NCBI GenBank assembly: GCA_031963005.1
Contig: JASSUL010000003.1
Coordinates: 111,020-175,019, forward strand
DNA: 64,000 nt
From: JASSUD01 sp031963005
Lineage (GTDB): Bacteria; Pseudomonadota; Gammaproteobacteria; Burkholderiales; Burkholderiaceae
Direction of reading: 5' to 3'
Each line of letters starts with the position of its first letter. The stretch's first letter is position 1. This document shows, piece by piece, positions 17,059 through 25,738 of this stretch. The position numbers and the translations under genes were made by a program. The notes below the pieces were generated by a model, which saw nothing but the letters and a program-made list of their open reading frames with translations, made no database searches and was not told the DNA's origin.

Positions 17059-18414
17059 ATGTCGCTATTTGATTTTTTTATTTCTTGCCCTCGGGGGCTT
17101 GAATCCATGCTGTCTGAAGAGGTTAGCGAGATCATGGGCCTTTCCCTAGGCACGGTCTTTGCGAGCGTGCCTTCTTCTCCATCCCGGTATTCATTCAAAA
17201 TAGGTCATACCGTTCCTGGTGGTCTGCATTGCCAAGGAGAGTGGCCGGCAGCTATGCAGTTGAATTTACATTCGCGGATCGCAAGTCGAGTCCTCGTTAA
17301 GTTGGATGAGCAGGCGTATCAAAATGAAGAGGATATTTATCATTTTGCACGTAGCCAGCCCTGGGAATCCTGGTTTACATCCCGCCAAACCTTGCGTCTG
17401 CATGTTAATGCGATTCATTCCCCACTACGTAGTATAGATTTCGCCATGCTGCGCGTAAAAGATGCCGTCTGCGATCGTTTTCGCGATACCAGCGGTGGGC
17501 GTCCGAGTATAGATACGCACTATCCGGATGTGCGCATTTTTGTTTTTCTCACAGACACTCTGTGTACCCTGTATTTGGATACTTCAGGAGAGTCCCTGTT
17601 TAAACGGGGCTGGCGACTCGACAAAGGTGCTGCGCCTTTGCGTGAAAATTTGGCGGCTGGCATTTTGCGACTCACCGGCTGGACACCTGGCACCCCTCTG
17701 TATGACCCTATGTGCGGGAGTGGTACTTTTTTAGCGGAAGCCGCACAAATGGCTTTGCAGTTAGCGCCTGGGGCACATCGTCCATTTGGATTTGAGAATC
17801 TAACGTTATTCAATGCTGTGGCATGGCGCACTTTGAAAGCGCCTGTACTAGAAGCGTATCGTGCCGTAGCACAAACCCCTAAAAATACACTTATAGAGCG
17901 CTTGAACCTATCAGGCAGTGATATTTCATCCACCATATTGACGGCAGCGCGCGCAAATTTAGCACGCGCTGGGTTACCCCCGTTACCGCTGGCCGTGCTC
18001 GACGCGAGAAAAATTACTCCCCCTACGACGACTGCCGGAATCCTCGTGATGAATCCTCCCTATGGGGAGCGTATCGCCGTGCGCGGCGCACGTTCAGCGG
18101 CGCATACGAAAGAAGGGAGAGACGGGCAATATTCCCCTTCAGACCACTACCGCACGCGATTGTCTCACCCCTCACAGGAAGCAGGACAAGATGAGGAGGA
18201 TCTCGCATTTTTTAACACCCTGGGCGATGTATTCAAGCAACGCTTCACCGGCTGGAGAGCCTGCATTCTGACGCCAGATCGACGTTTGCCTGGCAAATTA
18301 CGTTTGCGTGAATCCTTAAAGACCCCTTTATTTAATGGTCCATTGGAATGCCGTTTATTCCGGTTTGATTTGATTGCAGGATCATTGCGACGCAAAGAGA
18401 AAAAGGTGGAGTAG
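17059..18414 (+). CDS. rlmL: 23S rRNA m2G2445 methyltransferase RlmL (THUMP class)
   Basis: A 451-residue class I methyltransferase with an N-terminal THUMP domain (about residues 1-165, with the LHSRIASRVLVKL segment) and a Rossmann methyltransferase domain. The AdoMet-binding motif is DPMCGSGTFLAEAA and the catalytic motif is NPPYGERI, specific for N2-guanine methylation. This is the short betaproteobacterial form corresponding to the N-terminal half of E. coli RlmKL. A 40-residue low-conservation insert follows NPPY. The gene has about 110 bases of plain spacer before it after the repeat; its ATG sits after an A/T-rich leader. Confidence 0.9.
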   Translation: MSLFDFFISCPRGLESMLSEEVSEIMGLSLGTVFASVPSSPSRYSFKIGHTVPGGLHCQGEWPAAMQLNLHSRIASRVLVKLDEQAYQNEEDIYHFARSQPWESWFTSRQTLRLHVNAIHSPLRSIDFAMLRVKDAVCDRFRDTSGGRPSIDTHYPDVRIFVFLTDTLCTLYLDTSGESLFKRGWRLDKGAAPLRENLAAGILRLTGWTPGTPLYDPMCGSGTFLAEAAQMALQLAPGAHRPFGFENLTLFNAVAWRTLKAPVLEAYRAVAQTPKNTLIERLNLSGSDISSTILTAARANLARAGLPPLPLAVLDARKITPPTTTAGILVMNPPYGERIAVRGARSAAHTKEGRDGQYSPSDHYRTRLSHPSQEAGQDEEDLAFFNTLGDVFKQRFTGWRACILTPDRRLPGKLRLRESLKTPLFNGPLECRLFRFDLIAGSLRRKEKKVE

Positions 18415-18589
18415 TGTAGAAAGCGCTATTGAACAAAGAATAAAGAAAAATAAATATTTGAAAAGAAAATTATTATAGATATAGTATTTTAAAAATAATT
18501 TTTATTCATATAGTATGCAAATTTTGATAGATGTTGAAATGCTAGATCAAAATATAAATATCTTGATCTAGTGATTCGTTGAAAATGAA

Positions 18590-20011
18590 TTATTCTTTAT
18601 CATCTCTATGTAGGACAGTAATTTTTTTATTTTTTATGGAATTAGTTCGACTTGTTTTTCTTATGATAGATTTTAATATTGACTTTATTTTTTTATAGGT
18701 TTTAAAAATAGGATTTTCTTTTTTATCCTCTGTTTTATAAATTTGCGTGAGTTTTTTTGGATTTTTCGACCTTTTTTTATCTATTTTTAAAAACCCTATT
18801 TTGTTGGTAAATTGATTTATTATTTCGTCGATATTTTTTTTTGACACAACAGCATCTTCGCAGAAATGAGGAGGTTCGTTGGGCATGATTTCTGCCAAAA
18901 TTTCTTCATGCCCTGAATTCAAAGGTATGTATGGTTTTATAGTAGCTTGTACCGACATATAACTATTTCTATTGTCTGTATATTTTTGATCAATATTTTT
19001 AGCTATCAAATCTTCTGGTGATACCCAAATCGGTTCTTCTATACCAGATTCATTTTCTATAAATCTTAATATAGCAGTATCAGGTACTTTGTTTTCTTCA
19101 GACATCTTCAATGCTGTTTTAATGCAATGAGATGTGGAGGCTGCGGTGCTTAATTGGTATTCAAAACTTTTTAGTAATTTATGAAAATCGCTTCCTGAAA
19201 AAATTTGTTTTTGATTGTCGTCTCTAAGCGAAAACATAAATTGAATGTTTTCTTTAAAAGAAGACATAATAGTTTTGTATTCTTGAGATGCATCTTTCAA
19301 TAATTGTTCGTGTTCCGCTTCTGGATAAGATCTTTTAATAAATTTATCAGTTTCAAGTTTTCGTTGATTGCATAGATTGTTAAAAAGAGTTAGAAAATTT
19401 TCTTGAGTTTCTATTTTTTCTGATTCTGATATGTCATCAGACTTTTTGAAGGTTAAAGTAAAATAGTTAGATTTTTTTGAAATAATAAATTCATCATTTT
19501 CTTGATTTGAACTTTGTTTCAAATTTAATGCATGCATTAAAGATTCATAATTTTTTATGGTAGAAGTTGCACCCTCAAGTATTGTTTTATTTTTACTGGT
19601 CGGTGTAGCTTTTCCATAGATCATTGATTTCGTTTCTTTGTCAAATGAATTTATAATAGACGCAAGGGCCTCTATTTCAATATTATGTGATTCAGACAAA
19701 GAATCTGCATATATGATTTGCTTTTGTGATGAATGTCTTTGGCGATTTTCGAAAATAGTGGGTAGTGGAGTGCGCATTGAAATTGTAGAGCTCGGCGATG
19801 CAGGGCTGTAGTAATTTACTCTGTGAATACTTCCATAGCCGCTATCTGCGGTACTTTTTCTTGCAACAGTTTTTGTACTCTCGAAAGAGGGGCGACTTTG
19901 TAAATCACTTAGTTGTAATTCGCTGCGTAGCTTCACTGTAGGTTTTTCAATCACATCTCGCTGTGTAGAAGGAGTGCTTGGTTTATCTATAAAATATTGA
20001 ACTGGCATCAT
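18590..20011 (-). CDS. Unrecognised AT-rich effector-like protein
   Basis: A 473-residue protein I do not recognise. It is far richer in A+T than its neighbours (bases 18601-18660 hold 16 G/C of 60). The N-terminal 100 residues are Ser/Thr/Pro-rich and disordered-looking (SPASPSSTISM), the middle is helical and charged, and the last 60 residues are very Lys-rich (KKIKSILKSIIRKTS). No signal peptide or membrane helix is seen. The composition, isolated position between rlmL and coaX and polar N-terminus are those of horizontally acquired or fast-evolving secreted effectors. ATG 20011 with GGGGAAT upstream is a plausible start. The 175-base AT-rich spacer before rlmL shows nothing further. Confidence 0.65.
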   Translation of the reverse strand: MMPVQYFIDKPSTPSTQRDVIEKPTVKLRSELQLSDLQSRPSFESTKTVARKSTADSGYGSIHRVNYYSPASPSSTISMRTPLPTIFENRQRHSSQKQIIYADSLSESHNIEIEALASIINSFDKETKSMIYGKATPTSKNKTILEGATSTIKNYESLMHALNLKQSSNQENDEFIISKKSNYFTLTFKKSDDISESEKIETQENFLTLFNNLCNQRKLETDKFIKRSYPEAEHEQLLKDASQEYKTIMSSFKENIQFMFSLRDDNQKQIFSGSDFHKLLKSFEYQLSTAASTSHCIKTALKMSEENKVPDTAILRFIENESGIEEPIWVSPEDLIAKNIDQKYTDNRNSYMSVQATIKPYIPLNSGHEEILAEIMPNEPPHFCEDAVVSKKNIDEIINQFTNKIGFLKIDKKRSKNPKKLTQIYKTEDKKENPIFKTYKKIKSILKSIIRKTSRTNSIKNKKITVLHRDDKE

Positions 20012-20253
20012 ATTCCCCTTCAGCCATTTTGTACCTAACGCATGCTATCCGTATGCTTTATTGCTGTGGATTGCCTATTTTTTAAATAGCTTTGCTTAAA
20101 GCAACGTCTAACGTCCTTTAGCTCATAGTGTGGTTCTATTAGAAGAATCTACTTTTTAAAATGCGAAAAAAAATAATGATCTGCGTAATGCTTATAAAAA
20201 GGCGTATAGATGGCGGTATTTAAAAGCGATCGCAATAATGGCCAAAGTGATGT

Positions 20254-21189
20254 TTATAAAGCTTGCGGATGAGTCTGCGTAGCTTCAAAAGCCATGACAG
20301 CAAGGCCCTGTAAAACAAGATGAGGATGGTAGGTGTAAGGAAGAGAAAGCCAAGGAGCAATTTCTAACGCTGCGCCACCACTTAATAGACAGCGCGGAGA
20401 AAGCGCTTCTTTAGCGTGTGAGAGGGTGCTATCTGACGCAGAAGCAGCCGTACGTAAATACGTCAGCGCGCTGTGCCATCCGCGTTCGATAAATCCTACT
20501 TGCATAAGCCTTGCACCTTGCTGCAGAGCAGCGGAAGTATCCAGAGCGAAAAAAGGCGAAGGAGCCGTAGCTTCGAGGTTGGTGCAGTGAGGGGAGGAGA
20601 GGTTTTCTGGTTTGGGGAGCTGAGCGGTGTTTTGACTTAGAGCGCGTAGCATAATGGCGGGGCCAGGGGCAATTAGACCACCAATAAAATGACCATGGGC
20701 ATCCAGCGTTTCTAACGTCGTTGCCGTGCCAAGTGTGGCAATAAAAAGGGCTTCGTGGGGATAAGCGGTATGTGCGCCAATGAGGCTGGCCCAGCGATCA
20801 CTGCCTAGCTGTTCAGGGAGATCATAGTTATTTGTAACGCCACACTGGAAGCGCTGCGCACGAATAGTGTGTTGCGCAACGGTGGGCCACTGTGCGTGCA
20901 GCCATTGTGTAAGGCGCTGTGCTATCGCTTGTCCTGCCACATTACTGATCCATACACTATGCGGCGTGGGTAAGCTATCCCAATCGGGGATTGGAATAAA
21001 GAGCGGAGAGGTCCTGACGGTATTGGTGAGCGTCCCTGTGGCCAGGAAAATATCGTCACGTTGCATAGGGTTGCGCAGCGTCGTATGCAAGGTTTCTGGT
21101 GTCAGGCCTGGCCGCGTGAAGGCCCATTTAATGACGCTATTCCCCGCGTCAATCAGTAAATAAGAATCGGAAGGCGCTGGGTGGTTCAT
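20254..21189 (-). CDS. coaX: Type III pantothenate kinase CoaX
   Basis: A 311-residue enzyme phosphorylating pantothenate in the first step of coenzyme A synthesis. It has the ASKHA fold signatures: the phosphate loop LLIDAGNSVIKWAF at the N-terminus, the YDLPEQLGSDRWASLIGAH segment with the catalytic Asp, and GTATTLETLDAHGHFIGGLIAPG. Somewhat longer than the 255-residue bacterial average but normal for Burkholderia-type CoaX. In Burkholderia birA and coaX are adjacent on one strand; here both remain on the minus strand but about 2.9 kb of other DNA lies between them. ATG 21189 gives the expected N-terminus. Confidence 0.93.
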   Translation of the reverse strand: MNHPAPSDSYLLIDAGNSVIKWAFTRPGLTPETLHTTLRNPMQRDDIFLATGTLTNTVRTSPLFIPIPDWDSLPTPHSVWISNVAGQAIAQRLTQWLHAQWPTVAQHTIRAQRFQCGVTNNYDLPEQLGSDRWASLIGAHTAYPHEALFIATLGTATTLETLDAHGHFIGGLIAPGPAIMLRALSQNTAQLPKPENLSSPHCTNLEATAPSPFFALDTSAALQQGARLMQVGFIERGWHSALTYLRTAASASDSTLSHAKEALSPRCLLSGGAALEIAPWLSLPYTYHPHLVLQGLAVMAFEATQTHPQAL

Positions 21190-21300
21190 GAAATAGGCAT
21201 GAATATTTTATTAAACGCCCTGAGAGGGGCTTTAGAAAACTACCCAACACCGCAAAGAAAAAGGGATTTGGGTAGCTTGATAGGGGTTGGATGCGGTCAC

Positions 21301-21798
21301 TTAGATACGGCCGCTTATTCTGGCGTGCAAGCTTTGATCCTCGCAACAGCCGACCATACTGTACAGCATATTGTGAACGCCATCTCCTACGCTGCTACCG
21401 CTATCGTCTGTAGAGTTTGCTGGAATGCCTTCTGAGATGCTACTTGCATCAGTCACGGGTAGAGGCAAGGAGCTCATATTGTAGCTACTAGAATGTGCGT
21501 TGCTCTTAACATTATATGGCCCTGAAGACGCTGTATTGATCAATGAGGTGTAATCCGACGCGAGCCACGCCCGCCTGCAAACAATCCTCGATGAACGTGC
21601 ACACTATGCTAATGATCTACAGCAGATTTGCGAGAGGTTTGAAGCCAGAGGAGAGGGATGAGCCCCGAAGAACTCACACAAACGTTGGAATTCAGTGCCT
21701 TACTGCAATCCGGTGAAACTGGGGATCTTCAAACGGTATTACAGATGGTCGAGGCGGTAGTCCCAATATTATTAATGGGATTTAAAAATAGAGCTTAG
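21301..21798. other. Non-coding or remnant stretch with short frames
   Basis: Between coaX and the decayed gene at 21829 lie only short frames. On the minus strand 21301-21543 could encode an 80-residue Ser-rich peptide with a TTG start and no clear ribosome-binding site. On the plus strand a frame ending SDASHARLQTILDERAHY... stops in an ATGA overlap with a 46-codon frame, 21658-21798 (MSPEELTQTLEFSALLQSGE), which has AGGAG four bases upstream. The coupled plus-strand frames look like the truncated tail of one gene followed by a small intact one. I recognise neither. They belong to the insertion that separates birA from coaX. Confidence 0.35.
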
Positions 21799-21828
21799 GC
21801 AGCGAGAGCAAATTTCTGCTTAAGGATT

Positions 21829-22435
21829 ATGTACTCGATCCACAGACATATCTTCGAGCGCTATGCAATCGCCTACAGAGGAGAGAAAAGAGCAAAATTG
21901 CTCTCTATCCACACCGGTAAAGAAGCGCCCTTTGATCGAAAAATTTCGAGACCAATGGCATACGTTGGAGAAATATTTGACGTTGTTTTGGTGGGGAGAG
22001 ATGGTTAAAGGAAGACATAACTACCTGGTTAAATAAAATCCTCAATGGAGGTTTTTTATATCAAGCAGGGGCGCTCCTTTTTCCTTACTCAGGCCGCGTT
22101 CTCAACGCGTTGGGGGATACTGTTTACTGGTTTGTTGTTCATTTCCCCCAAACTATGCCCATTACTTCCGACGATCTACGCGAACTCACTAAAGTCATCG
22201 CTTGATGGCTATCTACGCACTATTCCGGTTGATCAAATCGGTGTAGAGCACCCCTTGCTCAAATGCTGTTTAGCCAAATGCAAACTTTTTTGGTGCACGG
22301 CAACATATTGTTGAGAACGTGCGCAAAGACTATGGCAGTCACTTTACTTGGTCCTATGGCGAAAACTCTCGTCAAATTCAACATGACCTTGCATCGCTGT
22401 TACATTCAATAATTCGTCTATCCAACGCACATTAA
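21829..22435 (+). pseudogene. Decayed gene of unknown family, several frameshifts
   Basis: A protein-like sequence runs through shifting frames. It starts at ATG 21829 (MYSIHRHIFERYAIAYRGEK...) and reaches EIFDVVLVGR near 22000; after a two-base change in GAGAG the next frame continues WLKEDITTWLNKILNGGFLY... to a TGA at 22203. Further on, frame 1 gives LDGYLRTIPVDQIGVEHPLL, and from about 22313 another frame gives ENVRKDYGSHFTWSYGENSR... to TAA 22433. At least three frame changes are needed to read it through. The hydrophobic middle suggests a membrane protein. I cannot name the family; the fragments together give roughly 200 residues that could be reassembled for a search. Confidence 0.6.
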
Positions 22436-22500
22436 ATTTTTTTATAGAAAAATTCTTCTAGGCGGTTTATTGCTCATTTTTCACAAAAAAAGAGATTTTT

Positions 22501-23856
22501 ATGGCAACTTCTATTTCCAAATCTACACCTAAGACGGTATCTACCCCACCATTGCACACTGAGTCTAAAACTATTCAGTCGCGTCAGAATAATTTTGAGG
22601 ATACAAAAAAACCAAATAAAACCAAACAAAGCAATTTGCCTATTAATAAATTAAAAAAAACCAATAAAACTAAGCAAGATATTAATATCGTTGATATAGA
22701 TACTCGTTTTGTCGGCCAAGGTGTTCTTGATGAATTAGTAGATAATTCCAAATATCATAATTATTCAAATTACCTAAATACTCGCAAAATATCGAATAGT
22801 AAAAGTCTAGAAGACATTCTTTATTCTCTGGAAAAAAGCAAGATTTTCGCAGAAACTGTTCTAAAACTGGGTTCCATTGAATTAATTGACGCGCCAGAAG
22901 TATCAAAAATGTCAAAAGATAAATATACTGCAGCCCAGTTAGCCTCTATTTACGGTAGAATGCTCAATAAAACTTTAGCACTTTTTTTAGTCGATGCTAT
23001 TTATATTCAAAAAGGAATACCGGTACATGGCTTATCTCTAGAAGACCAAAAATATTTGACAGAAAAATTTGAGTCATTTTTGTCTAATAAATCTTTAGAG
23101 AAATTATTAAAGCTCTGCAAAGATGAAAAAGATGTTGCAGAAAAGTTTTACTTCATAGGTATGGTTGCCGCCTCTTTATCGACAAAGAGTGGTGATCATG
23201 AGTCATATACGTATCTCGCAGCATTGCGTCAAGCCTTATATTGTAATGATAAAAATGAAGTTGTTATAAAGTATGAATCCAATTGTTTTTCTTCTGTAAG
23301 GCAAGGTGATGGCATCATTGTACCTGGCACTTCAGGCCTAGCCTTATATAGAAACGATGTAAAAGAAGAATATAAGCAAGAACACAAAAATGACAATCAA
23401 TTAGATTTTATTGTTACAAAAGAAATGGCTGCGTTATGTTGTGAAATGATAGAAGATATGCATAATTTATTTGATAAAATTTTACTTGCTAAATCTGTGG
23501 AAACACAAAATGCTTCTGAAGAAAAAAAATTAAATAATTCAAATTTACAAACTGACGAGCTTAGTGTCGCAGAAAATAATGTTTTATACTTGTTTTCGGA
23601 ATTTGAAAAAGCCAAGAAAGCACTTCAAGAAGAGATAAAATTTGAAGAAACTAAAAAAGCACTTTTTGAAAAAGCCAAAAAATCACTTCAAGAGATAGGG
23701 TTTGAGGAAGCCCGAAAAGCACTTCAAGAGATAGAAAAAGAGAGTATTCAGGAAAAAGAAAATGTTGAGCATTTTTCTCTATTTAATGACGAGGCTGAAA
23801 AAGAATATCAAAAATGGTTAGAAACTAAAACAGAAAAACCAAAATCTATAGCATAG
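22501..23856 (+). CDS. Unrecognised AT-rich, Lys-rich effector-like protein
   Basis: A 451-residue protein without a recognised domain and with strong A+T bias (bases 22621-22680 hold 14 G/C of 60). The N-terminal 60 residues are Ser/Thr/Lys-rich and low in complexity; the middle is a charged helical region; residues about 375-435 hold irregular tandem repeats of the form FEKAKKALQE / FEETKKALFEKAKKSLQE / FEEARKALQE, probably a coiled coil. No signal peptide or membrane helix is visible. In composition and layout it resembles the gene at 18590-20011 on the other side of coaX. ATG 22501 follows AAAAAGAGATTTTT, a weak ribosome-binding site. Confidence 0.65.
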   Translation: MATSISKSTPKTVSTPPLHTESKTIQSRQNNFEDTKKPNKTKQSNLPINKLKKTNKTKQDINIVDIDTRFVGQGVLDELVDNSKYHNYSNYLNTRKISNSKSLEDILYSLEKSKIFAETVLKLGSIELIDAPEVSKMSKDKYTAAQLASIYGRMLNKTLALFLVDAIYIQKGIPVHGLSLEDQKYLTEKFESFLSNKSLEKLLKLCKDEKDVAEKFYFIGMVAASLSTKSGDHESYTYLAALRQALYCNDKNEVVIKYESNCFSSVRQGDGIIVPGTSGLALYRNDVKEEYKQEHKNDNQLDFIVTKEMAALCCEMIEDMHNLFDKILLAKSVETQNASEEKKLNNSNLQTDELSVAENNVLYLFSEFEKAKKALQEEIKFEETKKALFEKAKKSLQEIGFEEARKALQEIEKESIQEKENVEHFSLFNDEAEKEYQKWLETKTEKPKSIA

Positions 23857-24011
23857 ACAACACAAATTGTATGAATATATAAAAATAGCCAAGGGCGCTC
23901 TCAAGAATCAAATGCAACCTGTTTAGCTAAATGAACTTTCTGTAATTTCTGAGCCAAAGCTTGTTTATGGGAAAGCCAACTTAGAGTTTAATCTGTGTGA
24001 TGTATAGACAT

Positions 24012-24060
24012 AGTTTCAAGTGCAACATTTTAATAACAATAAAGTGTTGCACTTGAAACT
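24012..24060. terminator. Strong inverted repeat, probable bidirectional terminator
   Basis: AGTTTCAAGTGCAACA on the left pairs with TGTTGCACTTGAAACT on the right over 16 uninterrupted bases, with a 17-base AT-rich loop. It lies between the convergent ends of the effector-like gene (ending 23856) and birA (ending 24099), where a shared terminator is expected. The flanks lack long U-tracts, so a repeat-element origin remains possible. The 155 bases to its left hold nothing recognisable. Confidence 0.6.
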
Positions 24061-24098
24061 AGAGATTAGAGCATTTTCACTTTCATTCGCAACACTCA

Positions 24099-24986
24099 TC
24101 AGTTTGATGGCTTTACGCGTACGGAAAGATCCCCGCTCATAACGGTTTGAATACCTACTGGGGTTTCTAATAGAAGCCTGCCCTGCGCATCGGCACCTAA
24201 TACGCGCCCTTGGTATTTTTCTTGACCCTGTTCTGATAAGCAGACATCGTGACCTGTATAAGCGTGGTCCTGATTCCAAGCCGTTAAAAAAGGCGCGAAC
24301 CCTTTTTCTCCAAAATGCGCGAGTGTGGGGATAAGCGCATTGAGTAGTGCGGCAAATGCCTCGGTCATCTCCGTGACGGGGAATAATTGATTCAGCGCTG
24401 CATAGGGAAGCGAGGTATTCGCCAAAGTATCCGCTTGAGCGCTGCTTTGCCGCATCGCAGGTGGAAGCTGCAGATTGAGGCCAATACCGATAATGGTATC
24501 CGTAGTAGATGCAGTATGCTGCGCGGTTTCCACCAAAATGCCTGCTAGCTTTTTACCATTGAGCAACACATCATTCGGCCATTTGAGTGCAAAATGCCTA
24601 GAATAGCTCGGCGCAAACGCACGCAGGCCAGCCAATATAGCTGAGCCAATGGCCAAGCTTAATCCGCCCAACTGAGCAATAGGCCTAGTAAATCGATGTG
24701 CGACAGAAAATAAAAGCGCATCACCGGGTGCTGTTTCCCAGCGTCGACCTTGCCGTCCTCGCCCTGCGGTTTGCTCATAGGCTAGGCGCACAATTTTATG
24801 GTCACTGTGAGGATGCGTGCGCCAGCGATCTAATAAATCCGTATTGGTCGAACCCGTGCATGCGACTATTTCCAATGCATAGGCGCGCGCCGAAGCACTC
24901 AAACGCGATATCAGTACGAGTGGATCGATGCGCTCGATATATGTGGAGGACGCACGCGGGGGTGCGGTATGATGGGGATTATTCAC
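24099..24986 (-). CDS. birA: Biotin--[acetyl-CoA-carboxylase] ligase BirA
   Basis: A 295-residue enzyme that activates biotin and attaches it to the carboxyl carrier protein AccB. The biotin/ATP loop GRGRQGRRWETAPGDALLFS, the KWPNDVLLNGKKLAGILVE strand and a C-terminal SH3-like domain (GRVLGADAQGRLLLETPVG) are clear, as is CTGSTNTDLL near the N-terminus. There is no N-terminal winged helix, so it is a pure ligase and not a repressor of biotin genes. The gene is divergent from speG, with starts only about 20 bases apart. Its usual partner coaX is about 2.9 kb away, beyond an insertion. Confidence 0.95.
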   Translation of the reverse strand: MNNPHHTAPPRASSTYIERIDPLVLISRLSASARAYALEIVACTGSTNTDLLDRWRTHPHSDHKIVRLAYEQTAGRGRQGRRWETAPGDALLFSVAHRFTRPIAQLGGLSLAIGSAILAGLRAFAPSYSRHFALKWPNDVLLNGKKLAGILVETAQHTASTTDTIIGIGLNLQLPPAMRQSSAQADTLANTSLPYAALNQLFPVTEMTEAFAALLNALIPTLAHFGEKGFAPFLTAWNQDHAYTGHDVCLSEQGQEKYQGRVLGADAQGRLLLETPVGIQTVMSGDLSVRVKPSN

Positions 24987-25006
24987 AGTTAGGGAAGTGC
25001 ACGTTT

Positions 25007-25594
25007 ATGTCAACATCGACCAATCTATTAGTAGAAGAACCGCTGTTTAAACCCTCTCCCATTCATCTACGCCCTTTAGAGCGCAACGATTTACATTTCG
25101 TGCATATGCTCAATAACCATCAGGGCATTATGTCGTATTGGTTTGAAGAGCCTTATGAAGCGTACGTTGAACTGGTGCAGCTCTACGACAAGCACATCCA
25201 CGATCAAGGCGAGCGGCGCTTTATTATTGAAAATCAGGCTGGTGTGATGATTGGGTTGGTGGAAGTAGTAGAGATCAATTATATCCATCGGCGCGCTGAA
25301 TTTCAGATCATTATTGAACCTACCTATCAAGGCCAGGGTCACGCAGAGCAAGCCACAAAACTAGCCATAGACTACGCATTTTGCGTACTGAACTTGTACA
25401 AACTCTATCTCATCGTAGATAAAGAAAACCATAAAGCGATCCATATTTACAAAAAATGCGGCTTTGTCTTTGAGGGAGATTTATTGCAAGAATTTTTTAT
25501 AGAAGGCCGATATCACGACGCCATCAGGATGTATAGATTGCAACCAACCTATTTAGCTCAAAAAATAGCTGCGTCCAAAGTGTTGGAATCCTAG
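25007..25594 (+). CDS. speG: Spermidine N1-acetyltransferase SpeG
   Basis: A 195-residue GNAT-fold enzyme acetylating spermidine or spermine to relieve polyamine toxicity. It shows the SpeG-type IHLRPLERNDLHFVHMLNN N-terminus, the YWFEEPYEAYVELVQLYDKH segment, the acetyl-CoA loop region YQGQGHAEQATKLAIDYAF and NLYKLYLIVDKENHKAIHIY, the last highly conserved in SpeG. ATG 25007 gives the expected N-terminus; the frame is open further upstream into the birA region but that part is only antisense to birA. The promoter must overlap that of birA. Polyamine control may matter for an intracellular lifestyle; this is inference. Confidence 0.9.
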   Translation: MSTSTNLLVEEPLFKPSPIHLRPLERNDLHFVHMLNNHQGIMSYWFEEPYEAYVELVQLYDKHIHDQGERRFIIENQAGVMIGLVEVVEINYIHRRAEFQIIIEPTYQGQGHAEQATKLAIDYAFCVLNLYKLYLIVDKENHKAIHIYKKCGFVFEGDLLQEFFIEGRYHDAIRMYRLQPTYLAQKIAASKVLES

Positions 25595-25738
25595 GTAGGC
25601 TATATAAAAATGCACTAGAAGTTTTTCTTGATGACTCTGAATACATTCCAAGGTCTATCGGCGGTAACCTAAGATTTCCCTGCCTTCTCTTGTACAATTC
25701 GGGAACACTCATAAAAACTTTAGCGCAATAGGTATGCC

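Noticed and set aside
24698..25006. N-terminal extension of SpeG into the birA region
   Set aside because: The stretch is antisense to birA, lacks a start site with ribosome-binding site and does not resemble SpeG.
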